Positions 17,281 to 25,986 of a stretch of 64,000 nt of DNA are shown piece after piece. This stretch comes from Planctomycetia bacterium. GTDB lineage: Bacteria; Planctomycetota; Planctomycetia; Pirellulales; JACPPG01. The stretch covers positions 76,390 to 140,389 of the forward strand of contig JACPPG010000050.1 in NCBI GenBank assembly GCA_016191115.1, given 5' to 3'. Position 1 is the first letter of the stretch. The number at the start of each line of letters is the position of its first letter. The notes under the pieces were generated by a model, which did not search any database, was not told the origin of the DNA, and saw nothing but the letters and a program-made list of their open reading frames with translations. The position numbers and the translations under genes were made by a program.

Positions 17281-19002
17281 ATGAAAAACGCCCAGATCGC
17301 CGACGTCTTCGAGCAGGTGGCCGACCTCCTGGAGTTCCAGGGGGCCAATCCGTTCCGGCTGCGCGCCTATCGCAACGGGGCCCGCGCGATTCGCGACCTG
17401 CCGGAGCCGGTCGACAAGCTGGTGAAGGATGAAGAGCGCGATCTGACCGAGATTCCCGGCATCGGCAAGGACCTGGCCGAAAAGATCGTCACGCTGGTCA
17501 ATACCGGCGATCTGCCGATGCTCAAGGAGCTGTGCGCCAAGACACCGCCCTCGGTGCTCGTGCTGTTGCGCGTGCCGGGGCTGGGGCCGAAGAAGGCCGC
17601 GGTGCTGTACAACGACCTGAAGGTTGGTTCGCTCGAAGAGCTGCGCGCGGCTTGCGAGGCGCACCAGGTGCGCGATCTGAAGGGCTTTGGCGAAAAAACC
17701 GAGCAGAAGATTTTCGATGGCCTTTCTATCGCCAGCACCATTGAAGAGCGGATGTACTGGGCCACGGCCGACGAGGTCGCGCAGGCGATTGTCGAGCATC
17801 TCCGCGGCGCGAAGGGCCTGGAAAAGATCGATGCGGCCGGCAGCTACCGCCGCGGACGCGAGACGATCGGCGACCTGGACATCCTGGTCGTATCGAGCAA
17901 GCCGGACCAGATCATGGACCGCCTGGCGAAATACCAGGACGTGGCGGAAGTCATTGCCCGCGGCGACACGAAGATGTCAGTTCGCCTCACGGGCGGATTG
18001 CAAGTCGACGTCCGCGTCGTGCCAGCCGAGTCGTTCGGCGCGGCCTTGCAGTATTTCACCGGATCGAAGGCGCACAATGTCGTGCTGCGCGGCCGGGCCA
18101 AAACGAAGGGCCTGAAGATCAACGAGTACGGCGTCTTCCGCGGCGAAGAGCGGATTGCCGGCGCGACCGAGGAAGAGGTGTACAAAACGCTCGGCCTGCC
18201 GTGCTTCCCGCCCGAGCTGCGCGAGGCGCGCCGCGAGTTCGAATGGGCCGACGCCGGTCACCTGCCGGACCTGGTCGAACGCGCGGACCTGCGCGGCGAC
18301 CTGCACATGCACACGACCGAAACCGACGGCAAGGCGACGCTCGAGGAGATGGTCGCCGCGGCGCGCGAGCGGGGACTTTCGTATATCGCCATCACCGATC
18401 ATTCGAAGCGCGTCTCGATGGCCAACGGCCTGGACGCCACCCGGCTCCGCAAGCAGTGGTCCGAGATCGACCGGCTCAATGCGCGGCTCAAGGGCTTTAC
18501 CGTGCTCAAGGGGGTCGAGGTCGACATCCTGGAAAAAGGGGGGCTCGACCTGGACGACGACGTGCTCTCCGAGGCCGATTGGGTCGTGGCCAGCGTACAC
18601 TATGGGCAAAGCCAGCCGCGCGAACAGATCACCCGGCGGATCGTCGACGCGCTGGCCAATCCGCACGTCTCGGCCATCGCCCACCCGACGGGCCGGCTCA
18701 TCAATCGCCGCAAGGCGTACGAAGTCGACCTGGATGCGGTGTTCAAGGCAGCCCGGCAGCACGGCAAGCTACTGGAGCTGAATGCCAACCCGGCCCGGCT
18801 CGACCTGGACGACGTGGCGTGCGCGGCGGCGAAGGGTTTTGGCATCCCGATCGTGATTTCCAGCGACGCGCACAGCGTGGGCGGGCTGGACGTGCTGCGC
18901 TACGGCGTGCTGCAAGCCCGCCGCGGCGGATTGACGAAAGAAGACGTGGCCAACACGCGTCCTTGGCCGGCGGTGAAGAAGCTGATTGGAAGTAGGGGTT
19001 AG
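17281..19002 (+). CDS. polX: DNA polymerase/3'-5' exonuclease PolX
   Basis: This 573-residue protein fits bacterial PolX, a gap-filling repair polymerase. It has an N-terminal helix-hairpin-helix region (IPGIGKDLAEKI and VPGLGPKKAAVL). The palm nucleotidyltransferase has GSYRRGRETIGDLDILV near residue 187 and the third carboxylate in LQVDVRVV. A C-terminal PHP domain starts at DLHMHTTETDG near residue 341 and includes ITDHSKR and SSDAHSVGG. All metal-binding blocks look intact, so polymerase and PHP exonuclease activity are both expected. Its role would be base-excision repair in the cytoplasm. It appears to be a single-gene unit. Confidence 0.95.
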   Translation: MKNAQIADVFEQVADLLEFQGANPFRLRAYRNGARAIRDLPEPVDKLVKDEERDLTEIPGIGKDLAEKIVTLVNTGDLPMLKELCAKTPPSVLVLLRVPGLGPKKAAVLYNDLKVGSLEELRAACEAHQVRDLKGFGEKTEQKIFDGLSIASTIEERMYWATADEVAQAIVEHLRGAKGLEKIDAAGSYRRGRETIGDLDILVVSSKPDQIMDRLAKYQDVAEVIARGDTKMSVRLTGGLQVDVRVVPAESFGAALQYFTGSKAHNVVLRGRAKTKGLKINEYGVFRGEERIAGATEEEVYKTLGLPCFPPELREARREFEWADAGHLPDLVERADLRGDLHMHTTETDGKATLEEMVAAARERGLSYIAITDHSKRVSMANGLDATRLRKQWSEIDRLNARLKGFTVLKGVEVDILEKGGLDLDDDVLSEADWVVASVHYGQSQPREQITRRIVDALANPHVSAIAHPTGRLINRRKAYEVDLDAVFKAARQHGKLLELNANPARLDLDDVACAAAKGFGIPIVISSDAHSVGGLDVLRYGVLQARRGGLTKEDVANTRPWPAVKKLIGSRG

Positions 19003-19266
19003 GGATTGGGGGTTAGGGGTGAAGACCCTCTCCCCTCACGGGGTGATCACAACGATCTCCCCTCTCCCCCCCGGGCGATTTGCCGGCGTGCGCGCGGCCC
19101 TGCCACCGTGCGACGTGACCAACATGCACTAGAATGGTCTCGACGGGCTGCACGATTCCGTTCCAACGGACCGATGCGCTGAGGTGCTGCGCCGCGTGGC
19201 CGCGGCGGCTAAACGTTCCGTGGTTGCTCCCCCGTACTTGCTACCGCCCCTGCGACCGACGCTCCC
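19003..19266. other. Repeat-bearing gap after polX
   Basis: The gap holds GGGGTTAGGG-like units at 18995-19020, a CCCTCTCCCC block with CACGGGGTGA near 19025-19075, and the inverted GGCCGCGGCGGCTAAAC copy near 19197. No gene is supported. Confidence 0.5.
19191..19211. repeat. GCCGCCGCGGCCAC repeat, inverted (right of polX)
   Basis: CGCGTGGCCGCGGCGGCTAA is the complement of the 17201 copy. With it, this repeat brackets polX. Confidence 0.6.
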
Positions 19267-20430
19267 ATGAAGCTCGCCCTGCTTGGTGCCGACGACGACG
19301 CGCTTGTCATCGCCCGTTCCGTGGCGGAGAGTTCGGAGCACGAATTGGCGTGGGCCTGTGAGCTGGGGGCGGCGGCCGCGACGGTCCGCTCTTTTGCGCC
19401 CAGCGTTCAACTTGCGCCGCATTGGGAGACGCTGGTCGGCGGCACGGTGGCCGACGCCGTGATCGTGGCCCGTGGCGCCAACGACGACGATCGCGCCGAG
19501 CAGCTTCGCAAGCTCGTGCAGGCCGCCGTGCCGCTTTTGATCGTGCATCCCGTGCACGACTCGATGCTGATCTACTACGAGCTCGACATGATCCGCCGCG
19601 AAACTGGCGGCGTCATGCTGCCGTGCGTGCCATATCGGTGGCACGACGGCCTGGCCCGCCTCGACGCGATTGTTCGCGCAGGCGCGGCATCTGACGTCGG
19701 CGCGACGGGGCAGATCGTCCTCGACCGGGCCATGGCCACGCGCACCAGGGCGCTGGTCGAGGCACAGTTTGCCCGCGACGCGGCGCTGTTGCGGGCTCTC
19801 GCCGGCGACTTGACGAGCGTGTCGGCCCTGGCGCCGGCGGGCGACGAAACGGCCGCGTACGCCAACCTGGGCGTGCAACTCACGGGCGCAAGCGGCATTC
19901 TCGTCCGCTGGTCGGTAGGGCCCGTTGAGCACGTGCCCGGTGCCCGGTTGATGCTGGTTGGCGGCTCGGGCAAGGCATCGCTCTATTTGCCCGCCGCGGG
20001 CGAGCCGTCGCGGCTGGAGATCGTACGCGGCGGCGAGACGCGGAACGAATCGATCCCCGCGTGGAGCCCGCCGGCCGCGGCGATCGCGCAGCTTCAGGCG
20101 GCGATGGCCGGCCGCCAAGCGGCGCCGACCTGGCCTGACGCATGCCGCGACGTGGAACTGGCCGAATCGATCGCCCGCAGCCTCGCCAAGGGACGCACGA
20201 TCGAGCTCCACAATGAGGAGCACTCCGAACACGGCACGTTCAAGGGGACGATGACGTCGCTCGGCTGCGGACTGTTGTGGGCCGTGCTGGTCGTATTCTT
20301 GGTTGCCGCGGTGCTGGCGAAAATCACCGGCAACGCCCTTTTCGCTTACGCACCGCACTTCATCCTCGGCGTGCTCGTGCTATTTCTGGCGATTCAATCG
20401 CTGAAGCTGGCGTTTCCCAGCGAGGATTGA
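19267..20430 (+). CDS. Gfo/Idh-like protein with C-terminal membrane segments
   Basis: The 387-residue protein starts MKLALLGADDDALVIARSVA, a Rossmann-like beta-alpha start that lacks the full GxGxxG motif. It has the length and spacing of a degenerate Gfo/Idh protein up to about residue 325. The last 60 residues contain two strong hydrophobic helices (LGCGLLWAVLVVFLVAAVLA and FILGVLVLFLAIQSLKLAF), so the protein is probably membrane-anchored by its C-terminus. The usual EKP catalytic motif is not seen, so an enzymatic role is uncertain. It follows polX after a repeat-filled gap. Confidence 0.6.
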   Translation: MKLALLGADDDALVIARSVAESSEHELAWACELGAAAATVRSFAPSVQLAPHWETLVGGTVADAVIVARGANDDDRAEQLRKLVQAAVPLLIVHPVHDSMLIYYELDMIRRETGGVMLPCVPYRWHDGLARLDAIVRAGAASDVGATGQIVLDRAMATRTRALVEAQFARDAALLRALAGDLTSVSALAPAGDETAAYANLGVQLTGASGILVRWSVGPVEHVPGARLMLVGGSGKASLYLPAAGEPSRLEIVRGGETRNESIPAWSPPAAAIAQLQAAMAGRQAAPTWPDACRDVELAESIARSLAKGRTIELHNEEHSEHGTFKGTMTSLGCGLLWAVLVVFLVAAVLAKITGNALFAYAPHFILGVLVLFLAIQSLKLAFPSED

Positions 20431-20504
20431 AGAAAAAGCCCATGAGTTGGCACCCGTGAGCCTGGCTGCCGCACACGCGCCCGCCCGTCGACCCCCCACC
20501 CTGC

Positions 20505-21485
20505 TCAATCCTTCGCCTGGAAGAACTTCGTCGCCCGGGCCAGGCCGTCGAAGATGAATCGCACCGCCGAATAGTGGCCGGCGTCCATCCATACGATCTC
20601 CGGCTCGCCGAAGGAGCGCCACAGCGATTCGGTGCACTCCTTGGGGATTACCTCGTCGTGGCTGGCGTTGAGCATCAGGATCTTCCGACCGCGCACGTTC
20701 GCGCCGTAAGTCACCGGGTCGATCTGCTTCACCGTGTCGTAGAACTTCCGCTGGTCGCCACCGCGCGCCAGCCACTTCTCGCGGACCTTCGATAGCTCGG
20801 GCGATTGCCAGGCAATCTGCGCCATGTCGCCGCCGGCCAAGAGCAGGCAGATCTTCTGGAACCGCGGCTCGGCCGTCGAAGCAAGCGCGCCGGTGATCCC
20901 GCCCAGGCTGATCCCGAAGATGCCCAGGTCGTCGGCGTCGACCTCATCCTGGGCGGCCAGCCAGGCGGCGCCGCGGCGGATATCGAGCACCGCCTGACGC
21001 ATTCCGGCTACCGTCCCTTCGGGGTCCTCGGAGATCATCCTCGCGGGCGAGCCGGGCTGTTGACGCGGCCCGTAGTACGGCATCTTCACAAACAGCGCGG
21101 CCACTCCGTTTTGGGCGAGCTGCCGGCAGAACAGCCGCGACAGGTCGAAATCGCCTCCCAGGATGTGCAGCGCCACCACGGCCGTGTGCTTGCCGGGCGT
21201 CAACGGGCGAAAGTACTCGCAATGCACCGTGTTGTTGTTTGGGTGGGGCGTCTCGACCGGCGAAGGAAAAGTGACGAGCGAAATCTCGATCGCCGTGGAA
21301 ACCGTCTTCTGAAACTCCTGCCGGAAGGGAAACGCGTGCGGCGCCATCCGGAACAGCTCGCCCAACGACGGTTCCTTGTCGGTCGGATCGAAGCGGACTT
21401 CTCCCTCGCGGGGCGGCGGCAATGCCCACGCGGCCGACGCGAGAACAAAACAAGAAACGAGCGCCGCAAGCAAATGGCGTTTCAC
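20505..21485 (-). CDS. Secreted alpha/beta hydrolase
   Basis: This 326-residue protein has a signal peptide (LLAALVSCFVLASAAWA) and an alpha/beta-hydrolase core. The nucleophile elbow is GISLGG, the acid is probably the Asp in NASHDEVIP, and the histidine is in DAGHYSAV. It resembles dienelactone hydrolase or acetyl-xylan esterase-like enzymes; the substrate is not known. The GTG at 21485 is chosen because the signal peptide starts there and GGGGAAG lies upstream. The frame stays open to 21596, but that part comes from a repeat. It faces the 19267 gene tail to tail. Confidence 0.82.
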   Translation of the reverse strand: MKRHLLAALVSCFVLASAAWALPPPREGEVRFDPTDKEPSLGELFRMAPHAFPFRQEFQKTVSTAIEISLVTFPSPVETPHPNNNTVHCEYFRPLTPGKHTAVVALHILGGDFDLSRLFCRQLAQNGVAALFVKMPYYGPRQQPGSPARMISEDPEGTVAGMRQAVLDIRRGAAWLAAQDEVDADDLGIFGISLGGITGALASTAEPRFQKICLLLAGGDMAQIAWQSPELSKVREKWLARGGDQRKFYDTVKQIDPVTYGANVRGRKILMLNASHDEVIPKECTESLWRSFGEPEIVWMDAGHYSAVRFIFDGLARATKFFQAKD

Positions 21486-21530
21486 GCGGTCTTCCCCTGT
21501 GAGTGTGTGGCACTCGTTGGCCGCTTCAGA

Positions 21531-21676
21531 CGCCGGGCATCCTGCCCGCCGCCCACGTGGCCGCCTCTCTCGGAGACGCGACTCCCCTGCCAGCATCGGC
21601 CTGTTGGCGGGACGCCAAGGCAGGCGTACCGCCGCGGCCGATCCGAAGGCGGGCAGGATGCCCGCCCCCCAAAGGT
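21531..21676. repeat. GGGCAGGATGCCCGC interrupted inverted repeat
   Basis: CGCCGGGCATCCTGCCCGCC at 21531-21550 and GGCGGGCAGGATGCCCGCCC near 21648-21668 form the arms of a large hairpin. A lone unit recurs at 23945-23971. It lies upstream of the hydrolase gene. Confidence 0.75.
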
Positions 21677-21816
21677 GGCTGCAATATACAAGCCGGGGCC
21701 GCCACCGGCAAAGCCGTATTTGCCGGTGGCCGCTGCCCCGCTATCATCCCGCGGGTCTTTTACCCCAGCCGCGGCGTCCCAGTGTCAGACGACCGCGGGG
21801 AAGTGGGGGATGAACC

Positions 21817-21973
21817 CAGGGTCATTCACAGATTCAAGCTTGCCGGCGGCGCACCGGCGGGAAAGTGGGACAGGCACCGAGACGCAACGTTGGTCTGAAG
21901 GGGCTTGCGCTGTTTATGCTCGGAGCCAGTCCCATTTTCCCGCCTCGCCATTTTGAAAAACAGAATGGCCCTG
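21817..21973 (+). mobile_element. 157-bp MITE, copy d
   Basis: This full-length copy has one end base changed (CAGGGTCATT). The flanks GGGGATGAACC (21806-21816) and GGGGATGACC (21974-21983) look like a target duplication with a one-base difference. It lies 64 bases before the GT9 start codon, so it may supply or separate that gene's leader. Confidence 0.87.
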
Positions 21974-22037
21974 GGGGATGACCCCCACGGCTCGCTTTTT
22001 GGGACCGCATATTTCGCTCTTTTCGGAACGGATTCTC

Positions 22038-23069
22038 ATGCGCGACGGTCATCCACGCATCCTTATCGTCCGCCTTAGCGCCATCGGTGATTGCATGCAC
22101 GCGGTGCCGGTGCTGTGCGCGCTCCGCGACCACTTGCCGGGCGCCATGCTCGGTTGGGTCGTCGAGGGACGAACCAGCGAGTTGTTGCGCGGCCACCCGG
22201 CGCTTGACGAATTGATCGTCGCGCCGCGCGGCTGGTTGAAGTCGCCGCGGGCCGTGTGGGACTTGCGCCGCCGGCTTCGCGCATTGCGATTCAACGTAAC
22301 AGTCGACGTGCAGGGATTAACAAAAAGCGCGATCGCGGCGCGGCTGTCGGGTGCCCCGCGACGGCTGGGCTTGGGCGGCGTCGACGGCCGCGAAGTGAGC
22401 CCGTGGCTGAACAACGATCTGGTCGAGGCACACGCCACGCACGTCGTGGAGCGGTATCTGGAAGTGCTTCGCCCGTTGGGAATCACTTCGCCGCGCGTCC
22501 ATTTCGATTTGCCGCGGAACGCGCTTGACGAGCGTCGCGCCGAAGAAATCGCTGTCGCGGCCGGCCTGACGACCGGCTTCGCCGTGATCAACACCGGGGC
22601 CGGCTGGCCGTCGAAGCTATGGCTGCCCGACCGGTTCGCGGCGGTGGCGCGATATCTAGGTCAGGCATGTGGATTGCCATCCCTGGTCGTCTGGGCTGGG
22701 CCTCAAGAACAGGCTGCGGCAGAAGCCATCGTGGCGGCGGGCGGAGGACACGCGCGGTTTGCCCCCGCCACGTCTCTTACCGAGCTTGCCGCCATCGTGC
22801 GACGCGCGCGCCTCTTCGTAAGTAGCGACACGGGGCCGTTGCACCTGGCCGCGGCCGTCGGCACGCCGTGCGTGGGCCTCTTCGGCCCGGTACCGGCCGA
22901 TCGCAACGGCCCCTACGGCGCCGGCCACATGACGGTGCAGAAGATGTGCCTCACGGGCGGGAGCCGCGTGCGACGCCATGCGGGTCCCGAGTCGATGCGG
23001 GCGATCACCGTCGACGACGTGACGCGGGCGTGCGACCTGTTGTTGGGCCGCCCGGCGAAGGCGGCGTAG
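22038..23069 (+). CDS. Glycosyltransferase family 9 (heptosyltransferase-like)
   Basis: The 343-residue protein has the GT9 pattern: ILIVRLSAIGDCMHAVPVL at the N-terminus, VDVQGLTKSAIAARLSG in the acceptor domain, and a C-terminal nucleotide-sugar site with SSDTGPLHLAAAVGTPCVGLFGP. Enzymes of this family add heptose or another sugar to lipopolysaccharide core on the cytoplasmic face. The ATG at 22038 is preferred; sequence upstream is MITE. A DUF4254 gene lies convergently downstream, a partner often seen with such transferases. Confidence 0.92.
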   Translation: MRDGHPRILIVRLSAIGDCMHAVPVLCALRDHLPGAMLGWVVEGRTSELLRGHPALDELIVAPRGWLKSPRAVWDLRRRLRALRFNVTVDVQGLTKSAIAARLSGAPRRLGLGGVDGREVSPWLNNDLVEAHATHVVERYLEVLRPLGITSPRVHFDLPRNALDERRAEEIAVAAGLTTGFAVINTGAGWPSKLWLPDRFAAVARYLGQACGLPSLVVWAGPQEQAAAEAIVAAGGGHARFAPATSLTELAAIVRRARLFVSSDTGPLHLAAAVGTPCVGLFGPVPADRNGPYGAGHMTVQKMCLTGGSRVRRHAGPESMRAITVDDVTRACDLLLGRPAKAA

Positions 23070-23118
23070 ACCGTCCCTTCGCCCGACCTCTCCCGCGGCG
23101 GGGAAAGGAAGTTGTCAG

Positions 23119-23751
23119 TTAGATTGCCGTGGCGCCAGGCAGCGACACGTGCAACGTCCCCTTGCCGGCGGCGTACAAATAGGGATTCATCGTGGGATCG
23201 TTGTACATCTTGAGCTGGCGGTAGACCTTGAGGCGTTTGCGTCCGGCGGCGACGTCGGCCACCAGCTCCGCGAGCGCCCCGGCGAGATCGGTGCGCTGCG
23301 TCTGGCAGATCGCCAGCCGGTCGGCGGCCTTGTGGCGATGCTCGCCGGTCGCGTCGGCGCGGTCGATTTGCTCCTGCAAGTGATAGATCCGCAGGGCCAG
23401 GATCGACAGCCGGTCGATCGCGCTGCCGGGCGTCTCGGTGTTCAGCCGCGCGTCGGCGGCCGGTGCCAGGCCATCGCGCGACAGCGAATCGATCAAGAAC
23501 AGGTCCAGCCGCTCGATGCAATCGTTGCGCTGTTGGTTGTAGCGGTCGATTGCCCGCTTGACTTGCGCCATCTGGCTGTCGCTGGCCTGAGGGCTGCGGG
23601 CGATGTCCTCCTCGTGCCACAGCAGGAAGTTGAACTTGTGCTGCTCGCACACGACCTGCAGGAAGCCGTGGTACGGATTGCGAGTCTCCTCGCGATGCCA
23701 GAGGGCGACCGTGCTCGCGTGCAGATCGAGGACGTCCTGAATCCGAAACAT
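23119..23751 (-). CDS. DUF4254 protein
   Basis: This 210-residue, mostly helical cytoplasmic protein matches DUF4254, including LHASTVALWHREE near the N-terminus, the NFLLWHEEDIARSP block and a C-terminal QLKMYNDPTMNPYLY. The biochemical role of the family is not known; it commonly sits beside lipopolysaccharide glycosyltransferases, as here with GT9. The ATG at 23751 has AAAGGAAT upstream, and longer reading goes into repeat sequence. Confidence 0.88.
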   Translation of the reverse strand: MFRIQDVLDLHASTVALWHREETRNPYHGFLQVVCEQHKFNFLLWHEEDIARSPQASDSQMAQVKRAIDRYNQQRNDCIERLDLFLIDSLSRDGLAPAADARLNTETPGSAIDRLSILALRIYHLQEQIDRADATGEHRHKAADRLAICQTQRTDLAGALAELVADVAAGRKRLKVYRQLKMYNDPTMNPYLYAAGKGTLHVSLPGATAI

Positions 23752-23794
23752 GGGCGATTCCTTTCGAGCGCGTCGCGCTAGGGATCTCATCACC

Positions 23795-23915
23795 AGGGCA
23801 CAAAGAACACAAAGAAGCGGCCTTGATACCCACCGGCAAGTGCAGCGTCGTGCCATACGCTTGACGACGAAGGCCACCATCCTCGTTTTCTTCGTGATCT
23901 TTGTGTCTTTGTGTT
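23795..23915. repeat. CACAAAGAACACAAAGAA inverted repeat
   Basis: GGCACAAAGAACACAAAGAA at the left is mirrored by TTCTTCGTGATCTTTGTGTC and TTTGTG at the right. It lies in the gene-free interval between DUF4254 and the M28 peptidase gene, followed by a GGCGGGCAGGATGCCCGCCC unit at 23945-23971. Confidence 0.65.
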
Positions 23916-23944
23916 TCCCGTCTTGTGAGAAATGCGGGCAAGAT

Positions 23945-23971
23945 CGAAGGCGGGCAGGATGCCCGCCCCCC
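23945..23971. repeat. GGGCAGGATGCCCGC repeat, lone unit
   Basis: GAAGGCGGGCAGGATGCCCG followed by CCCCC is nearly identical to 21645-21670. Confidence 0.75.
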
Positions 23972-24088
23972 GGCAAGCGTGCAGGGGGCGGGATTATAGG
24001 GGCATCCCGCCGAGCGACCAAGGCGATTTCGCGCGGCGGCCTTTGGCCGTCTCGGCTAGAATAGAAGCAAGCCCGGCAGCTTGGGAGC

Positions 24089-24127
24089 TCAGATAATCTC
24101 AGATCTCAGATTATCTCAGATTTGAGA
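24089..24127. repeat. CTCAGAT short tandem/palindromic repeat
   Basis: CTCAGATAAT, CTCAGAT, CTCAGATTAT and CTCAGAT follow each other, and the middle AGATAATCT/AGATTATCT pair is self-complementary. It lies directly upstream of the M28 peptidase gene and could be an operator or leader hairpin; no function is shown. Confidence 0.55.
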
Positions 24128-24172
24128 TTCGGAGAGCTCCCGATTCTCGTCGCTTGGAAGCGCAGGCGTCCG

Positions 24173-25207
24173 ATGGTCATGACCCGGCAGCCCCCCGCCC
24201 GTTCCGTGCCCCCCGCGGCGCAGAAGCACTCGCGGCAGACGTGGTTTTTGGCGGTCGTGGCCGCGATTGGCCTCGTCATCGTCGGCTACATCGTGCTGGT
24301 GGACCTGCCGCAGCGTCGCTCGGCCGCCGCGCCACCGGGCGGGCGGCAACGACTGGCGGACATCCCCTTCGACGGCCAGAGGGCGTATGAGAACCTGAAA
24401 CAGATTTGCGATCTGGGGCCTCGTCCCAGCGGCTCGCCGGCCATGGTCCGGCAGCGCGAGCTATTGCGCAGTTATTTCGAGAAGCTGGGGGCCACGGTTA
24501 GCGAGCAGACCTTTCGCGTCCGGCATCCGCGCGACGGTTCGGCCGTCGAGATGGCCAACATGGTCGTCGCCTTTCAGCCGGAGACGAAGGAACGGTTTCT
24601 GGTCGGCGTGCATTACGACACGCGGCCTTATCCGGACCAGGATCCGGTCGATCCGCGCGGCCGATTCGTCGGCGCCAACGACGGCGCGAGCGGCGTGGCC
24701 CTGCTCATGCAACTTGGCGAGGCCGTCAAGGACATGAAAGGGCGCTACGGCGTGGACTTCGTGTTTTTCGACGGCGAAGAATTTGTTTTTCGCGAAGGGG
24801 ACCCGTACTTCCGCGGCTCCAATCATTTCGCCGAGGAATACGTCGCCAACCCGCCCGGCCATGCCTATCGCCAGGGGGTGGTGCTGGACATGATCGGCGA
24901 CAAGGACCTGCAACTGTTCGAGGAAGGCAATAGCGTGGACTGGCCCCCGTCGCGCGCGGTGGTCAATGCGATCTGGTCGACGGCCAAGAAGCTGGGCGTG
25001 CGCGAGTTTATTGCGCGGCGCGGCCACACCGTCAACGACGATCATCTTGCCCTGTGCCAAAAAGCCAAGATTCCGACGTGCGACGTGATTGATTTCGACT
25101 ACCCGCACTGGCACACTCAAGGGGACACGGCCGACAAGTGCTCGGCGTTGAGCCTGGCCAAGGTGGGCTGGGTGATCGAGGAATGGCTGCGCCGCGGCGT
25201 GCGGTAG
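24173..25207 (+). CDS. Membrane-anchored M28 peptidase / glutaminyl cyclase-like
   Basis: The 344-residue protein has an N-terminal membrane anchor (WFLAVVAAIGLVIVGYIVLV) and an M28 zinc-peptidase domain. The probable metal ligands and base are VGVHYDTRP (His), GANDGASG (Asp), FFDGEEF (Glu-Glu), DMIGDKD (Asp) and PHWHTQGDT (His). The order and the final PHWHT block resemble glutaminyl-peptide cyclotransferases, so it may either trim peptides or cyclise N-terminal Gln. The domain faces the periplasm. Start codons at 24173 and 24179 are both possible, while a TTG at 24122 lies inside a repeat. Confidence 0.85.
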   Translation: MVMTRQPPARSVPPAAQKHSRQTWFLAVVAAIGLVIVGYIVLVDLPQRRSAAAPPGGRQRLADIPFDGQRAYENLKQICDLGPRPSGSPAMVRQRELLRSYFEKLGATVSEQTFRVRHPRDGSAVEMANMVVAFQPETKERFLVGVHYDTRPYPDQDPVDPRGRFVGANDGASGVALLMQLGEAVKDMKGRYGVDFVFFDGEEFVFREGDPYFRGSNHFAEEYVANPPGHAYRQGVVLDMIGDKDLQLFEEGNSVDWPPSRAVVNAIWSTAKKLGVREFIARRGHTVNDDHLALCQKAKIPTCDVIDFDYPHWHTQGDTADKCSALSLAKVGWVIEEWLRRGVR

Positions 25208-25414
25208 GCACGACATTTGGCTGCCAGGTTGAACGTGTGTGCCGCTGCGTGTGCCACTGCTTCGCAGAAGCGGTGCGAAGCGACGACGGACGTCGAAATG
25301 ATGGCAGGTCCGTAGGCGGGGCCGCACGGCTTGCCCTGGTCGGTCAAGCCGTGGCACACGACGTGTAGGCCGCTCACGAAGTGGACCTGTGGAAGATTGC
25401 GAAAGGAACGACGC

Positions 25415-25834
25415 GTGACGATTGCCCTGTTCCCGGCTGGCGTGTTGGGGCTGGCATTGGCGATGCTGGCGGCGCACCGGCGCGCCTGGCGCGCGGCCCA
25501 GGCCCGGGTGCTCGACGCGGCCGACCGCGCCTATCGACTAAACCAGTTCCGGCGGCGCATGAAGTCCAGCACGCTCCTGGCACTCTTGGCGCCGCCGATC
25601 CTGGTCGGGCAGTTGATCGTTCCCTCCGAGTCGCCGGTCATGTTCGTGGCCATCTGGCTCGGCGTGGCCCTAATGACGCTGTGGATCGGCCTTCTGGCCG
25701 TCGTCGACACGGTGGCCTCGGGGCGGCACTTCCGCCGCTTGCACCACGAGCAGCAAGTGGCCCGCGCCCGCCTGAAGATCGAAGTCGACCGACTGCTCGC
25801 GGAACAGACCAGAGTGCCCAAGGCGGGGGACTAG
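25415..25834 (+). CDS. Small membrane protein of unknown function
   Basis: This 139-residue protein has three hydrophobic stretches: FPAGVLGLALAMLA at the start, TLLALLAPPILVGQLIVP, and VMFVAIWLGVALMTLWIGLL. A basic, helical C-terminal tail rich in Arg, Glu and Gln follows. I do not recognise a family. The GTG at 25415 is preferred because AAAGGAA lies upstream and the hydrophobic N-terminus starts there. It stands in the same direction as the peptidase, 208 bases downstream. Confidence 0.6.
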   Translation: MTIALFPAGVLGLALAMLAAHRRAWRAAQARVLDAADRAYRLNQFRRRMKSSTLLALLAPPILVGQLIVPSESPVMFVAIWLGVALMTLWIGLLAVVDTVASGRHFRRLHHEQQVARARLKIEVDRLLAEQTRVPKAGD

Positions 25835-25903
25835 AGGTGCGCGTTGCGGCCTCTGAGTGTGTCGCGTGTGGCTTAAAAGGTGTCGCGGGGTGCCATGAGG
25901 CGC

Positions 25904-25945
25904 CATGCATGGCCACCTCGGCGTAACTCCGTGGCCATGGCGCCC
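25904..25945. repeat. GGCATGGCCA palindromic repeat, copy 2
   Basis: CATGCATGGCCACCTCGGCG is answered by ACTCCGTGGCCATGGCGCCC. It lies between the convergent genes ending at 25834 and 25987. Confidence 0.7.
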
Positions 25946-25986
25946 TCGGCGAGCCTCCTCCGGGTTATCCCGGAGGTCTTCGGCGG

